Of a stretch of DNA of 52,076 nt, positions 8,388-16,596 are shown piece by piece. The position numbers were made by a program, and so were the translations under genes. Numbering within the stretch: position 1 is the first letter of the stretch; every line of letters begins with the position of its first letter. The stretch covers positions 1 through 52,076 of the forward strand of contig CABSKX010000007.1 in assembly GCA_902478365.1 (NCBI GenBank). Direction: 5' to 3'. The notes beneath the pieces were generated by a model. It was not told the DNA's origin, made no database searches, and saw only the letters and a list, made by a program, of their open reading frames with translations. This stretch comes from an uncultured Collinsella sp. GTDB taxonomy: Bacteria > Actinomycetota > Coriobacteriia > Coriobacteriales > Coriobacteriaceae.

Positions 8388-9387
8388 GGATACTCACCCC
8401 CTGCTCACCCAAGTTATGAAGAATATCGTCGATATTACCCTCGACGGTCGCGATCAACTCGTCCAGGGAATCGAACACGCGAGACGGACGCAGCCAGCGC
8501 GTAAACGCCAGCGACACCGAGGCGCCATACAGGTCGCCCGCATAGCCGATCAAGTTGGCCTCGAGATGCGCCGAGGCGGCATCATCGGCATAGGTCGGCG
8601 GCAGGCCGACATTAACGGCAGCGGGCCATACGGTATCGTCGACCAGCACCAGACCCTCATAGACGCCATCGGCAGGCACTTGGATGCCGTCGGGCACCTG
8701 GATGTTTGCCGTGGGAAAGCCCATGTCGGAGCCCTCGTGACGGCCAGCCGCCACAACGCCGCGCAGCATATAGGGACGGCCGAGAAGCTCGGCAGCCAGC
8801 TCCACATGACCCTGACCCAGCTCATGGCGGACGCGCGTGGCGCAGACGGTCTGCCCGTTAACGCAGAGCAGGTCGTGACCGTAAACGTCAACCCCACGCT
8901 CAGTGCCCCAGGCGCGCATCTCGGCAACGCCCGAAGCGCCGCCGCGGCCGAGCCTAAAGTCGCTGCCGACACGAATGGAGCGAATGTCGACAACGCGCGA
9001 CAAAAGCGCCAGAAACCCGACATGGTCGAGTGCCGCCACGGCAGACGTAAAGGGAACGGCCACCACCGCATCGACCCCGGTTTGGGCCAGGGCATGCAGG
9101 CGGTCAGCCGTCGTCATCAATTTTTGAGCGGGCGAAGGACTCACCACGACGTCCGGGTCAGGATCGAAAGTAATCACGACCGCTTTGCTGCCGTGATCAT
9201 GCGCATCGCGAATAACCGCATCGATCAGCTCTTGGTGCCCGCGATGTACGCCATCAAACACGCCAATGGCGATTGAAGCGGCACCCAAGAACTCGCACCC
9301 ATCAAATGCATCGGCAGAAACGATAGGGGCCTCATCCAACTCACCCGCGAAAAAGATACGCGCGAGCTCGTGGGGCGTCAGCATCAT
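8380..9387 (-). CDS. ribF: Bifunctional riboflavin kinase/FAD synthetase RibF
   Basis: A 335-residue enzyme that phosphorylates riboflavin to FMN and adenylates FMN to FAD. The N-terminal nucleotidyltransferase domain has IAIGVFDGVHRGHQELI near residue 37, and VITFDPDPDVV follows. The C-terminal flavokinase domain shows GRHEGSDMGFPTANI. An ATGATG start overlaps the truB stop, so ATG at 9387 or 9384 could be used. The truB-ribF pairing is widespread in Gram-positive bacteria. The N-terminal 35 residues before the first strand are longer than usual. Confidence 0.95.
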   Translation of the reverse strand: MMLTPHELARIFFAGELDEAPIVSADAFDGCEFLGAASIAIGVFDGVHRGHQELIDAVIRDAHDHGSKAVVITFDPDPDVVVSPSPAQKLMTTADRLHALAQTGVDAVVAVPFTSAVAALDHVGFLALLSRVVDIRSIRVGSDFRLGRGGASGVAEMRAWGTERGVDVYGHDLLCVNGQTVCATRVRHELGQGHVELAAELLGRPYMLRGVVAAGRHEGSDMGFPTANIQVPDGIQVPADGVYEGLVLVDDTVWPAAVNVGLPPTYADDAASAHLEANLIGYAGDLYGASVSLAFTRWLRPSRVFDSLDELIATVEGNIDDILHNLGEQGVSIRD

Positions 9388-10316
9388 CGAACACCGCCGA
9401 TCGCCTGCGGAAAGACGTGCTCCATCACAAAGCGGCCGCCCTCGATACGAGCAAGCGCCTTCAATCCCCCATCGAGTACGAGCGCGAACGGCGCCTTCGC
9501 CGTATCGAAGTCCGCAAGCGCGCGTTCAACGGGAATGCGGCGGCCACAAAGCAGGTCGTCTGCAAGATTACCCGGCAAATCGACTCGCGTGGCACCTAGG
9601 GCGGCGATGGGATCCAGAGCGAAACCGGCAGCGGTCTCGGCAGAGAGCTCCTCTACCGCATGACAGGCGCCAATGGAAACCACGCCGGAGGCCGTACGGC
9701 GCAGCGCGGAAATATGTGCAGCACTATCGCAGGCACGACCCAGATCGCGAGCGAGCGCGCGAATGTAGGTGCCTTTGCTTACCGAAAACGCCACGGTCCA
9801 GACGCACGTATCGCCCTCGCCGCCCACGGCGATCAGGTCGGCGGCATAGACCTCGACGGGGCGCGGGGGCAACTCAACCGCATTGCCCTCGCGAGCACTC
9901 TTATAGGCGCGAACGCCATTGACCGAAATGGCCGAAAACGCTGGCGGCACCTGCATCTGCGGGCCAAGCATAGCGGCGAGCTGCTCACGGGCGTAAGCGA
10001 GATCGCGCAGCTCGGGGGCAACGGGCACCGTGCGGACGGCCTCGCCCTCCGCGTCATCGGTATTGGTCTCGACACCAAACGAAATGTCGGCGACATAACT
10101 TTTGGTATCGAGGGTTAGCATGCCCAGCAGACGGGTCGCCTGGCCCACGCCCACCACCATGACACCCGAGGCCATGGGGTCGAGCGTACCGGCATGGCCG
10201 ACGCGTCGCTCATGGAGGGCGCGTCGGCACTTCGATACCACGTCGTGGGACGTACAGCCCACCGGCTTATCGACGGCGAGCAGCATATTCAATTGAGAAG
10301 GCGTACGACGAGCCAT
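9384..10316 (-). CDS. truB: tRNA pseudouridine-55 synthase TruB
   Basis: A 310-residue enzyme that isomerises U55 in the tRNA T-loop. The N-terminus LLAVDKPVGCTSHDVV and the catalytic motif GHAGTLDPMASGVM (with the nucleophilic Asp) are diagnostic. The KSYVADISFG and FSVSKGTYIRALARDLG motifs are also present. It begins 15 nt after the nrnA stop and overlaps ribF, continuing the rimP-nusA-infB-rbfA run. The C-terminal PUA-like part is short, as in many Gram-positive TruB proteins. Confidence 0.95.
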   Translation of the reverse strand: MARRTPSQLNMLLAVDKPVGCTSHDVVSKCRRALHERRVGHAGTLDPMASGVMVVGVGQATRLLGMLTLDTKSYVADISFGVETNTDDAEGEAVRTVPVAPELRDLAYAREQLAAMLGPQMQVPPAFSAISVNGVRAYKSAREGNAVELPPRPVEVYAADLIAVGGEGDTCVWTVAFSVSKGTYIRALARDLGRACDSAAHISALRRTASGVVSIGACHAVEELSAETAAGFALDPIAALGATRVDLPGNLADDLLCGRRIPVERALADFDTAKAPFALVLDGGLKALARIEGGRFVMEHVFPQAIGGVR

Positions 10317-10331
10317 GTACCATCCAAAATG

Positions 10332-11375
10332 TTAGAGCTCGACGGTCACCGAAGCGGGATCCTCCCCTACCAGCTCGGCCAGCATGGGAAGTGCCACGGC
10401 GAGCGTCTCGCGAATCGTTCCGTTGTTGGAAAAGCCGGCGGCGGCATGATGCCCGCCACCGCCAAAGTTGGCAGCGATCTCGGACACATCGAGGTCACCT
10501 TTGGAGCGCAGGTTGCCGCGTACCTTGGTATCGCCCTCAATGCCCTTCAGGAACAGGCAGACCTCCACACCCATCACCGAACGCACCACATCGACCAGGC
10601 CATCGCACTCGTCCGAAGTGACGCCGCAGGCCTCGAGGTCGCTCTGGTATGCATAACTATATGCCACGCGACCGTGCGCCACGGTCTTGATGCGGCCCAT
10701 AACGATGGACTTGAGATGCAAGAACTCCACGCGCATGCTCTGGTAGACCTCGAGCGCGACGCGCGCCGGATCGGCACCGTGCGCGACCAGGCGCGAGGCG
10801 GCATGGAACGCGGCGGCATCGGCGTTTTGGTACTGAAAACGACCGGTATCGGTCACCAAGCCGCACAGCAGGCAGGTCGCGACACCATTGCGAGCCACAA
10901 TGCCGCAATTGTCCAAAAAGCGGTCGATGATCATGGCGCAGGCCGCGGAGCCGACGCACCTCAGGCTCAGCTCGGCAAATTCCTCGCGCGCCGGATGGTG
11001 ATCGAAGCACACCACATGCGCCGAGCGGCGGAGCACCTCGGCGGAGTTGTTCAGACGCTCGACGACCGGCACGTCCACCGAGATGAAAAGGTCCGGATTG
11101 CCGGTATACGCAGATGCCGGCACCAAACGATCGGCGCCCTCCATAAAGCGGTAAATGCGCGGAACCGGGTCATCGTCTGCCAGCAGCAGGGCAATGTCCT
11201 TGTTGGGGAAAAACTTCATTAGCGATAAGCCCAGACCCAGCACGGAGCCCAGGGCGTCGCCATCGGGAGACGTGTGTCCCGAAATCGCAATGGAGGACGC
11301 ACCCTCGATGAGCTCGAGGATGCGTCGCTGAATATCTGCAGACTCGCTCGATGCGAGGTCGGCGGAATTACTCAT
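10332..11375 (-). CDS. nrnA: DHH-family nanoRNase/pAp phosphatase (NrnA-like)
   Basis: A 347-residue DHH/DHHA1 phosphoesterase. Metal-binding motifs are ISGHTSPDGDALGS near residue 35, an SVDVP motif, and the DHH signature in VCFDHHPAREEF. The C-terminal DHHA1 domain ends with FGGGGHHAAAGF. Characterised relatives degrade 2-5 nt RNAs and dephosphorylate pAp. The gene overlaps the rbfA end by 8 bp. The position between rbfA and truB is the standard one for this family, which supports a role in RNA turnover rather than DNA repair by RecJ. Confidence 0.9.
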   Translation of the reverse strand: MSNSADLASSESADIQRRILELIEGASSIAISGHTSPDGDALGSVLGLGLSLMKFFPNKDIALLLADDDPVPRIYRFMEGADRLVPASAYTGNPDLFISVDVPVVERLNNSAEVLRRSAHVVCFDHHPAREEFAELSLRCVGSAACAMIIDRFLDNCGIVARNGVATCLLCGLVTDTGRFQYQNADAAAFHAASRLVAHGADPARVALEVYQSMRVEFLHLKSIVMGRIKTVAHGRVAYSYAYQSDLEACGVTSDECDGLVDVVRSVMGVEVCLFLKGIEGDTKVRGNLRSKGDLDVSEIAANFGGGGHHAAAGFSNNGTIRETLAVALPMLAELVGEDPASVTVEL

Positions 11376-11778
11376 CTAAAGCTGCCTCCTGGGCGGCATC
11401 CGCTATGGGATAGCCGTCCTCGTCCTTTTCGATCGCAAGCGTGGCGGGAACGTTTTCCAGCGCACGCGTGATGCGCTCGGCCTCATCGGTCGAGCGATCG
11501 ATGCGAAAATCGAGCTCGGGCGTGACGCGCCAATCGAGCGAGCGGGCCAACAGGCTACGGATGCGTCCCTTGGCGCTGGCAAGCGCCTCCATGACCTCCT
11601 CGTAGCGGCTCGCGTCGCACGACACGTACACGCGCGCGAACGAACGGTCCACCGCGACCTCGACCGCGGTCAGAGTGACCAGGTCGAGACGCGGATCGGA
11701 AACCTCAAAGAGCAGGATATAACCGAGCTTCTCGCGAAGCTGCTCGCCCAGACGGCGGGTTGCCTGCGTTTGCTTCAT
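11368..11778 (-). CDS. rbfA: 30S ribosome-binding factor RbfA
   Basis: A 136-residue KH-like protein needed for late 30S maturation and 16S rRNA 5'-end processing. The N-terminus RRLGEQLREKLGYILLFEVSDPRL and the following LVTLTAVEVAVDRSFARVYVS fit the family. An acidic C-terminal tail (IEKDEDG to LDE) extends past the core. It starts 11 nt after the infB stop, the usual place. Confidence 0.93.
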   Translation of the reverse strand: MKQTQATRRLGEQLREKLGYILLFEVSDPRLDLVTLTAVEVAVDRSFARVYVSCDASRYEEVMEALASAKGRIRSLLARSLDWRVTPELDFRIDRSTDEAERITRALENVPATLAIEKDEDGYPIADAAQEAALDE

Positions 11779-11789
11779 AGCGCTACCCC

Positions 11790-14504
11790 CTACTCGGTAC
11801 GGGCAACCTGGTCAATGCGGTAGCCCTCAATGGTGTCGCCAGGCTTGATGTCCTGGAAGTTCTCCAGGCCAATACCGCCCTCGGAGCCGCTCTTGAGGCT
11901 CTTGGCCTCGTCCTTGTAGTGGCGCATCGAGGCGATTTTACCGTTGAAGACCACGATGCCGTCGCGCACCAGGCGCACAGAATCGGTCGCGGCGATCTCG
12001 CCCTCTTCGACGCGGACACCGGCGGCGATGCCGACTTTGGGCACCTTGAAGGTGTCCAGGACGGTCGCAGTGCCCGTGGAGACCTCAACCTCGGTGGGCT
12101 TGAGCATGCCGATACGGGCAGCGTCGAGGTCCTCGAGGCACTTGTAGATGACGTCGTAGCAACGGATCTCGACGCCCTCGCGCTCGGCGGCGGAGCGGGC
12201 TTTGCCGTCGGGACGGACGCCAAAGCCGATGATGATGGCGTTGGAGGCGTCGGCCAGGACGACGTCGGTCTCGTTGATGGCACCAACGGCGGAGTGGATC
12301 GTGTTGATGCGCACCTCAGACTGATCCATCTTGTCGAGAGAGTCCTGAAGGGCCTCGATGGAGCCCTGGACGTCGGCCTTGATGATCAGGTTGAGCTCCT
12401 TGACCTCGGCGTCGGCGATGGTCTCGAAGAGGTTCTCGAGCGTCACGTGCTTCACGCGGCTCTGCTCCTCGATACGGGCCTTGAGCGAACGCTCGTCGGC
12501 CAGTGCGCGAGCCTCGCGCTCGTCCTCGAACACGCGGAACTCATCGCCGGCGTTGGGGACGGACTGCAGGCCCAGAATCTCGACGGCGTCGGAGGGACCG
12601 GCCTCGGTGACGGCGTTGCCCTTGGGGTCGAGCATGGCGCGGACGCGGCCATAGGTGAGGCCGGCGACCAGCGTGTCGCCCACGTGCAGGGTGCCGCGAG
12701 TCACGAGCACGGTAGCGACCGAGCCGCGGCCCTTGTCGAGCTTAGCCTCGAGGACGTTGCCCGAAGCGAACGTATCAGGGTTGGCCTTGAGCTCGAGCAC
12801 GTCGGCCTGGAGCAGCACGGTCTCGAGCAGGTCGTCGATACCGATCTTCTGCTTGGCCGAGATGTTGACGAACATGTTCTGTCCGCCCCACTCCTCGGGG
12901 ATGATGCCGTACTCGGTGAGCTCCTGGCGCACGCGGTCGGGGTTGGCACCCGGCTTATCGATCTTGTTGACGGCGACGACGATGGGAACGCCGGCGGCCT
13001 TGGCGTGGTTGATCGACTCGATGGTCTGGGGCATGACGCCGTCGTCGGCAGCCACGATCAGAATGACGATGTCGGTCACCTTGGCGCCGCGGGCACGCAT
13101 AGCCGTAAAGGTGGCGTGACCGGGGGTATCGATGAAGGTGATCTTGCGGTCGTTGATCATGACCTGCGAAGCGCCGATGGCCTGAGTAATGCCGCCCGCC
13201 TCGCCGGCAGCGACGCCGGTGTGACGGATGGCGTCGAGCAGCGAGGTCTTGCCGTGGTCGACGTGGCCCATGACGGTGACGACCGGGGCACGCGGCTTAA
13301 GGTCGGCGGGATCGTCGTAGAACGAGAAGGTGTTCTCCTCCTCGGGGGTGATGATCTTGATCTGGCGACCCAGGTCGTCGGCAACGAGCTCGACGAGGTC
13401 GTCAGACATGGACTGCGTCATGGTAAGCGGCGTGCCCAGCAGGAACAGACGCTTGATGATGTCGTTGGCCGGAACGTCGAGCGCCTCGGCGAGCTCCTGG
13501 ACGGTAACGCCCTGGGAGACCTTGATGGCGTCGAGGTCCTCGGGGTTCACGCCCTGGGCCAGCGCCTCCTCTATCTTGCGCTCCTCCTGAGCCTTTGCGG
13601 CCTCGCGCTCGCGCTTCTCCTTGCGCTTTTTGCGGCGACCAGTGGACTCGCGAGAGGCCTCCTCGACGGCGGCACGAGCCTCCTCGAGCACCTTCTCGCG
13701 GCTGTACTCCTCGGCCTCGCGAGCCATGCGGCTGTAGTGGTCCTCTTCGTTGTTGTGACCGCCCTTGCGCTTCTTGCCCTTGCCCTGCTTGTCGGGGTTG
13801 GGGAAGTCCATGCCGGCAGCGACGTTGTTGCTGGCATTGGTGCGATGGCTGTGGGGACGGTTCTCGGAGGCATTGCGCTCGGAGTTGTTGTCGGAAGCGT
13901 TGCGATCGTTACGACGGCCACCGCGACGGTCGTTGTTGCCGCCACGACGGTTGCCGCGCTCGGCAGCGCGCTCGGCCTTGGCCTTCTCCTCGGCGTCCTT
14001 CTTCTCCTTGAGGACGGTCTCCTGTGCGGCGATCTGGTCGAGCAGCGAACGGAAACGCGAACCGGAATCGGAAGCGGGAACGGCGCGGCGCTGGGCCTCG
14101 CGGGCAGCCTCCTCCTTCTCGCGGGCAAGGCGCTCCTGCTCGGCCTTCTTCTTAGCCTCGGCCTCGGCGCGGGCGGCCTCCTCGGCGGCCTGGGCGGCGG
14201 CGAACTGGCGGCGCTCCTCCTCGCGCGCCTTCTCGGCGGCGATGCGCTCGCGCTCTGCCTCGGCAGCGCGTGCTGCCTCCTCGGCGGCAGCGGCCTGCTC
14301 CTCGGCCTGCTTGGCGGCCTCGACTTCCTGGGCGCGGGCCTCGATCACCGACGCGAGCTGCTTGCGGACCATGGCGACGTAGGCGTCCTCCAGGGCGGAG
14401 GAAGCGGACTTAGCGGGAATCTTCATTTCGGCGAGATGACCCATCAGTTCCTTGGAGGTCATGCCGAACTCTTTGGCCAGGGTGGACACACGGACTTTTG
14501 CCAT
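11790..14504 (-). CDS. infB: Translation initiation factor IF-2
   Basis: A 904-residue GTPase that places fMet-tRNA on the 30S subunit. An IF2_N domain (VSTLAKEFGMTSKELMGHL) is followed by a long Ala/Glu/Arg-rich coiled segment (about 60-230), a second IF2_N-type domain near 330, and the G domain with GHVDHGKT near 410, DTPGH and NKID. Beta-barrel domain II and the C-terminal IF2 domains close it. The long low-complexity stretch is typical of high-GC Gram-positive IF-2. A mirror-image open frame of 874 codons on the plus strand is a GC artefact. Confidence 0.97.
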   Translation of the reverse strand: MAKVRVSTLAKEFGMTSKELMGHLAEMKIPAKSASSALEDAYVAMVRKQLASVIEARAQEVEAAKQAEEQAAAAEEAARAAEAERERIAAEKAREEERRQFAAAQAAEEAARAEAEAKKKAEQERLAREKEEAAREAQRRAVPASDSGSRFRSLLDQIAAQETVLKEKKDAEEKAKAERAAERGNRRGGNNDRRGGRRNDRNASDNNSERNASENRPHSHRTNASNNVAAGMDFPNPDKQGKGKKRKGGHNNEEDHYSRMAREAEEYSREKVLEEARAAVEEASRESTGRRKKRKEKREREAAKAQEERKIEEALAQGVNPEDLDAIKVSQGVTVQELAEALDVPANDIIKRLFLLGTPLTMTQSMSDDLVELVADDLGRQIKIITPEEENTFSFYDDPADLKPRAPVVTVMGHVDHGKTSLLDAIRHTGVAAGEAGGITQAIGASQVMINDRKITFIDTPGHATFTAMRARGAKVTDIVILIVAADDGVMPQTIESINHAKAAGVPIVVAVNKIDKPGANPDRVRQELTEYGIIPEEWGGQNMFVNISAKQKIGIDDLLETVLLQADVLELKANPDTFASGNVLEAKLDKGRGSVATVLVTRGTLHVGDTLVAGLTYGRVRAMLDPKGNAVTEAGPSDAVEILGLQSVPNAGDEFRVFEDEREARALADERSLKARIEEQSRVKHVTLENLFETIADAEVKELNLIIKADVQGSIEALQDSLDKMDQSEVRINTIHSAVGAINETDVVLADASNAIIIGFGVRPDGKARSAAEREGVEIRCYDVIYKCLEDLDAARIGMLKPTEVEVSTGTATVLDTFKVPKVGIAAGVRVEEGEIAATDSVRLVRDGIVVFNGKIASMRHYKDEAKSLKSGSEGGIGLENFQDIKPGDTIEGYRIDQVARTE

Positions 14505-14595
14505 ATGACTTCACCTACCCTTTCTGGCACCTTGGGTGCCTAGAGACTGAACGAGCGTGGGGTATGCGCTGGGACCCGCCCGGCGCGACCGCGCG

Positions 14596-15843
14596 CTAGA
14601 TCAGGTCCTCCGCATCATCGAAGGCGTCGGTGTCGTGGACACCGCAGAAACGGGAGCCGGGACGGGCCTGGTTGCGGCACTGGATGCCGTCCTCGGACAC
14701 GAACTCGCAGCGACGGACGTCCTCGTCCTCCTCGTCACCGATCAGGTCGGCGGCGGGCTCCTCGTGAACGGGAACGTTCTTGAGGATGTCGGCGGCAAGG
14801 GTCTCGGACTTAATGTCGATGTGCCAGCCGGTCAGGCGCGCGGCGAGGCGGGCGTTCTGACCCTCCTTGCCGATGGCGAGGGACAGCTGGTCGTCGGGCA
14901 CGATAACGCCGGCGTAGGCCTTCTCCTCGTCGATAAGGACGCGGGTGACCTTGGCGGGCGACAGGGCGTTTGCGACGTAGACGGCCGGATCGGCATCCCA
15001 CAGGATGACGTCGACGCGCTCGCCACGGAGCTCGCCCACGACGGCGCGAACACGGCTGCCCTTGGGGCCGACGCAGGCGCCAACCGGATCCAGGCGATCG
15101 TCGAGCGAGTGGACGGCGACCTTGGAGCGCTGGCCGGGCTCGCGGGCAATCGACTTAATCTGGACGGTGCCCTCATAGATCTCGGGCACCTCCTGCTCAA
15201 ACAGACGACGCATGAGCTCGGGGTGAGTACGGGAGATGACAATCGGCGGACGGCTGTGCTCGCCACGAACCGGCTGCAGATTGGAGTTGGGGTCGCGAAC
15301 GTCGATGATCACGGCCTTGATGTGCTGGTTGTGCAGGTAGCGCTCGCCCATCGGACGCTCGTTGCGCTCGTTCTCGTAACGGCGCTGGTCGAAGTGCGGA
15401 AGCTCGGCCTCGACGCCCTCGCGAATCTTGACGATCGTGAAGTCGGGTGTGGACTGCAGCACGGTACCGCTAATGAGGTCACCGATGCGGCCGGAGAACT
15501 CCTCGTAGATCTGCTCGCGGGCGGAGTTGCGAACTATGGCGTTGATCTCGGCCTTGGCGTGCTGGGCGGCGATGCGGCTCGTGTTCTTGGGAGTGACGTC
15601 GATCTCCTCGAACTCGGTGAAGTTGCCCTCCTCGTCCATGGAATCGTCAATCGGCTCCAGACGGTAGACGTAGATCTTGCCGGTGGTGCGGTCGATGGTC
15701 ACCTTGGCGCCCCACTCAAGATGTAGGATCTCGGCATAGCTCTTGGCGAGCGACTGCTCCAAGCGGTCGATCAGGTAGAGCTGGTCGATGTGCTTCTCCT
15801 GGCAAAGCTCCATCAGGGCGGACATCATGTCGGATGCTGCCAT
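14596..15843 (-). CDS. nusA: Transcription termination/antitermination factor NusA, with C-terminal Cys3-His motif
   Basis: A 415-residue protein that binds RNA polymerase and RNA to modulate pausing, termination and antitermination. The N-terminal polymerase-binding domain (MMSALMELCQEKHIDQ), the S1 domain (ISGTVLQSTPDFTIVKI) and two KH domains (GACVGPKGSRVRAV; LAIGKEGQNARLAARL) are in order. The start is ATG 15843, one base after the rimP stop; the open frame extends upstream only into rimP. The tail has C379, C389, C400 and H403 in a C-x9-C-x10-C-x2-H arrangement, which is not part of standard NusA. No ylxR gene lies before infB, only a 91-nt gap. Confidence 0.95.
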   Translation of the reverse strand: MAASDMMSALMELCQEKHIDQLYLIDRLEQSLAKSYAEILHLEWGAKVTIDRTTGKIYVYRLEPIDDSMDEEGNFTEFEEIDVTPKNTSRIAAQHAKAEINAIVRNSAREQIYEEFSGRIGDLISGTVLQSTPDFTIVKIREGVEAELPHFDQRRYENERNERPMGERYLHNQHIKAVIIDVRDPNSNLQPVRGEHSRPPIVISRTHPELMRRLFEQEVPEIYEGTVQIKSIAREPGQRSKVAVHSLDDRLDPVGACVGPKGSRVRAVVGELRGERVDVILWDADPAVYVANALSPAKVTRVLIDEEKAYAGVIVPDDQLSLAIGKEGQNARLAARLTGWHIDIKSETLAADILKNVPVHEEPAADLIGDEEDEDVRRCEFVSEDGIQCRNQARPGSRFCGVHDTDAFDDAEDLI

Positions 15844-15844
15844 C

Positions 15845-16339
15845 TTACTTTCCTTCCTTCGCGGACTTGAAGTCATAGGTGGGCTTCAACTTGCACTTTT
15901 TAACATCAGAGAAATCGAGGGTGACGGACTCGCCGTCCTCGAGCTCGAGGGTCACGTTCGTCTCGGTGGCGGCGGCAATCTTGCCGGTGTACTTGCGACG
16001 ACCCTCGGTAGCGGTGGAGGTGAGCTCGCAGTTCTCGCCCACAAAGCGGGCAAAGTCACGCGGACGGCGCAGCGGGCGCGCCATACCCGGGCTCGACACC
16101 TCGAGCGTATAGCTCGAAGAAATGGGGTCGAGCTCCTCAATCACATCGCCGACCCATTTGGTGTTGGCCGTGACGTCATTGAGCGACAGGCTCTGACCCT
16201 CGGCACCCTCGATACGCACACGCACGCAGGGAGCCTTGGTGGCACCCACGAGCTCAACGTCTACGATGTCGACATCGTGCTGGGGAGCAACGGCCTCGAG
16301 CGCGTCGATGATCGCCTGCTCGGTCTTGGTCTTGACCAT
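15845..16339 (-). CDS. rimP: Ribosome maturation factor RimP
   Basis: A 164-residue protein for 30S assembly. The family blocks DVDIVDVELVG near residue 20, the VSSPGMARPLRRPRDFARFVG segment, and a C-terminal Sm-like domain (KYTGKIAAATETNVTLEL) are visible. I chose ATG 16339 because GGAGGTG lies 5 nt upstream. The open frame continues upstream but would cross the promoter and the leader hairpin, so the longer version is not real. It is the first gene of the rimP-nusA-infB operon. Confidence 0.93.
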   Translation of the reverse strand: MVKTKTEQAIIDALEAVAPQHDVDIVDVELVGATKAPCVRVRIEGAEGQSLSLNDVTANTKWVGDVIEELDPISSSYTLEVSSPGMARPLRRPRDFARFVGENCELTSTATEGRRKYTGKIAAATETNVTLELEDGESVTLDFSDVKKCKLKPTYDFKSAKEGK

Positions 16340-16359
16340 TGCGGCACCTCCATCCATAC

Positions 16360-16393
16360 AAAAAAGAAGCGGGGCCGAAACCCCACTTCTTTC
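16360..16393 (-). terminator. Terminator-like hairpin in the rimP-nusA leader
   Basis: On the minus strand AAAGAAGTGGGG and CCCCGCTTCTTT form a 12-bp stem (one T-G pair) with loop TTTCGG, and the T-run TTTTTT follows. It sits between the promoter at 16418-16446 and the rimP start, 21 nt before the ATG. It can act only on the rimP operon transcript, so it is probably an attenuator. Confidence 0.85.
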
Positions 16394-16417
16394 AATTAGA
16401 ACTTCATTTGCAAGCAA

Positions 16418-16446
16418 ACTATACCAATACCTGCGCAAACGTGCAA
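16418..16446 (-). promoter_or_regulatory. Promoter of the rimP-nusA-infB operon
   Basis: On the minus strand TTGCAC (16441-16446), a 17-bp spacer and TATAGT (16418-16423). Transcription would start near 16411, giving a leader of about 70 nt that is largely the terminator-like hairpin. Confidence 0.82.
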
Positions 16447-16531
16447 CCACAACACAAACCAGCAGGTCAGCGTGAGCACAGGTTCTCCACAAGAAATGGA
16501 TAATTGGGTGTTGTCGCAAGTATCCATAACC

Positions 16532-16573
16532 AAAGCGAGGGGCGACTCCCCGCGGAAACACCCCTCGCTTTTT
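16532..16573 (-). terminator. Terminator downstream of leuS
   Basis: The 11-bp inverted repeat AAAGCGAGGGG / CCCCTCGCTTT starts about 25 nt after the leuS stop. The better T-run (TTTTT) is on the plus strand and the minus strand has only TTT, so it may work in both directions or chiefly as a barrier between leuS and the rimP promoter. Confidence 0.7.
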
Positions 16574-16596
16574 CATGTCAACTATGCGCGCAGCGC

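Noticed and set aside
11919..14543. Plus-strand open frame of 874 codons opposite infB
   Set aside because: Low-complexity Gly/Leu/Val text, exactly antisense to IF-2; no start signal or homology.
14505..14595. Missing ylxR gene between nusA and infB
   Set aside because: No open frame of suitable size exists in the 91-nt gap on either strand; only a 6-bp GGCACC/GGTGCC hairpin is seen.
15844..16576. Longer RimP starting at 16576 and longer NusA starting at 15876
   Set aside because: The extra parts cover the promoter and terminator hairpin, or lie inside rimP; good ribosome binding sites mark the shorter starts.
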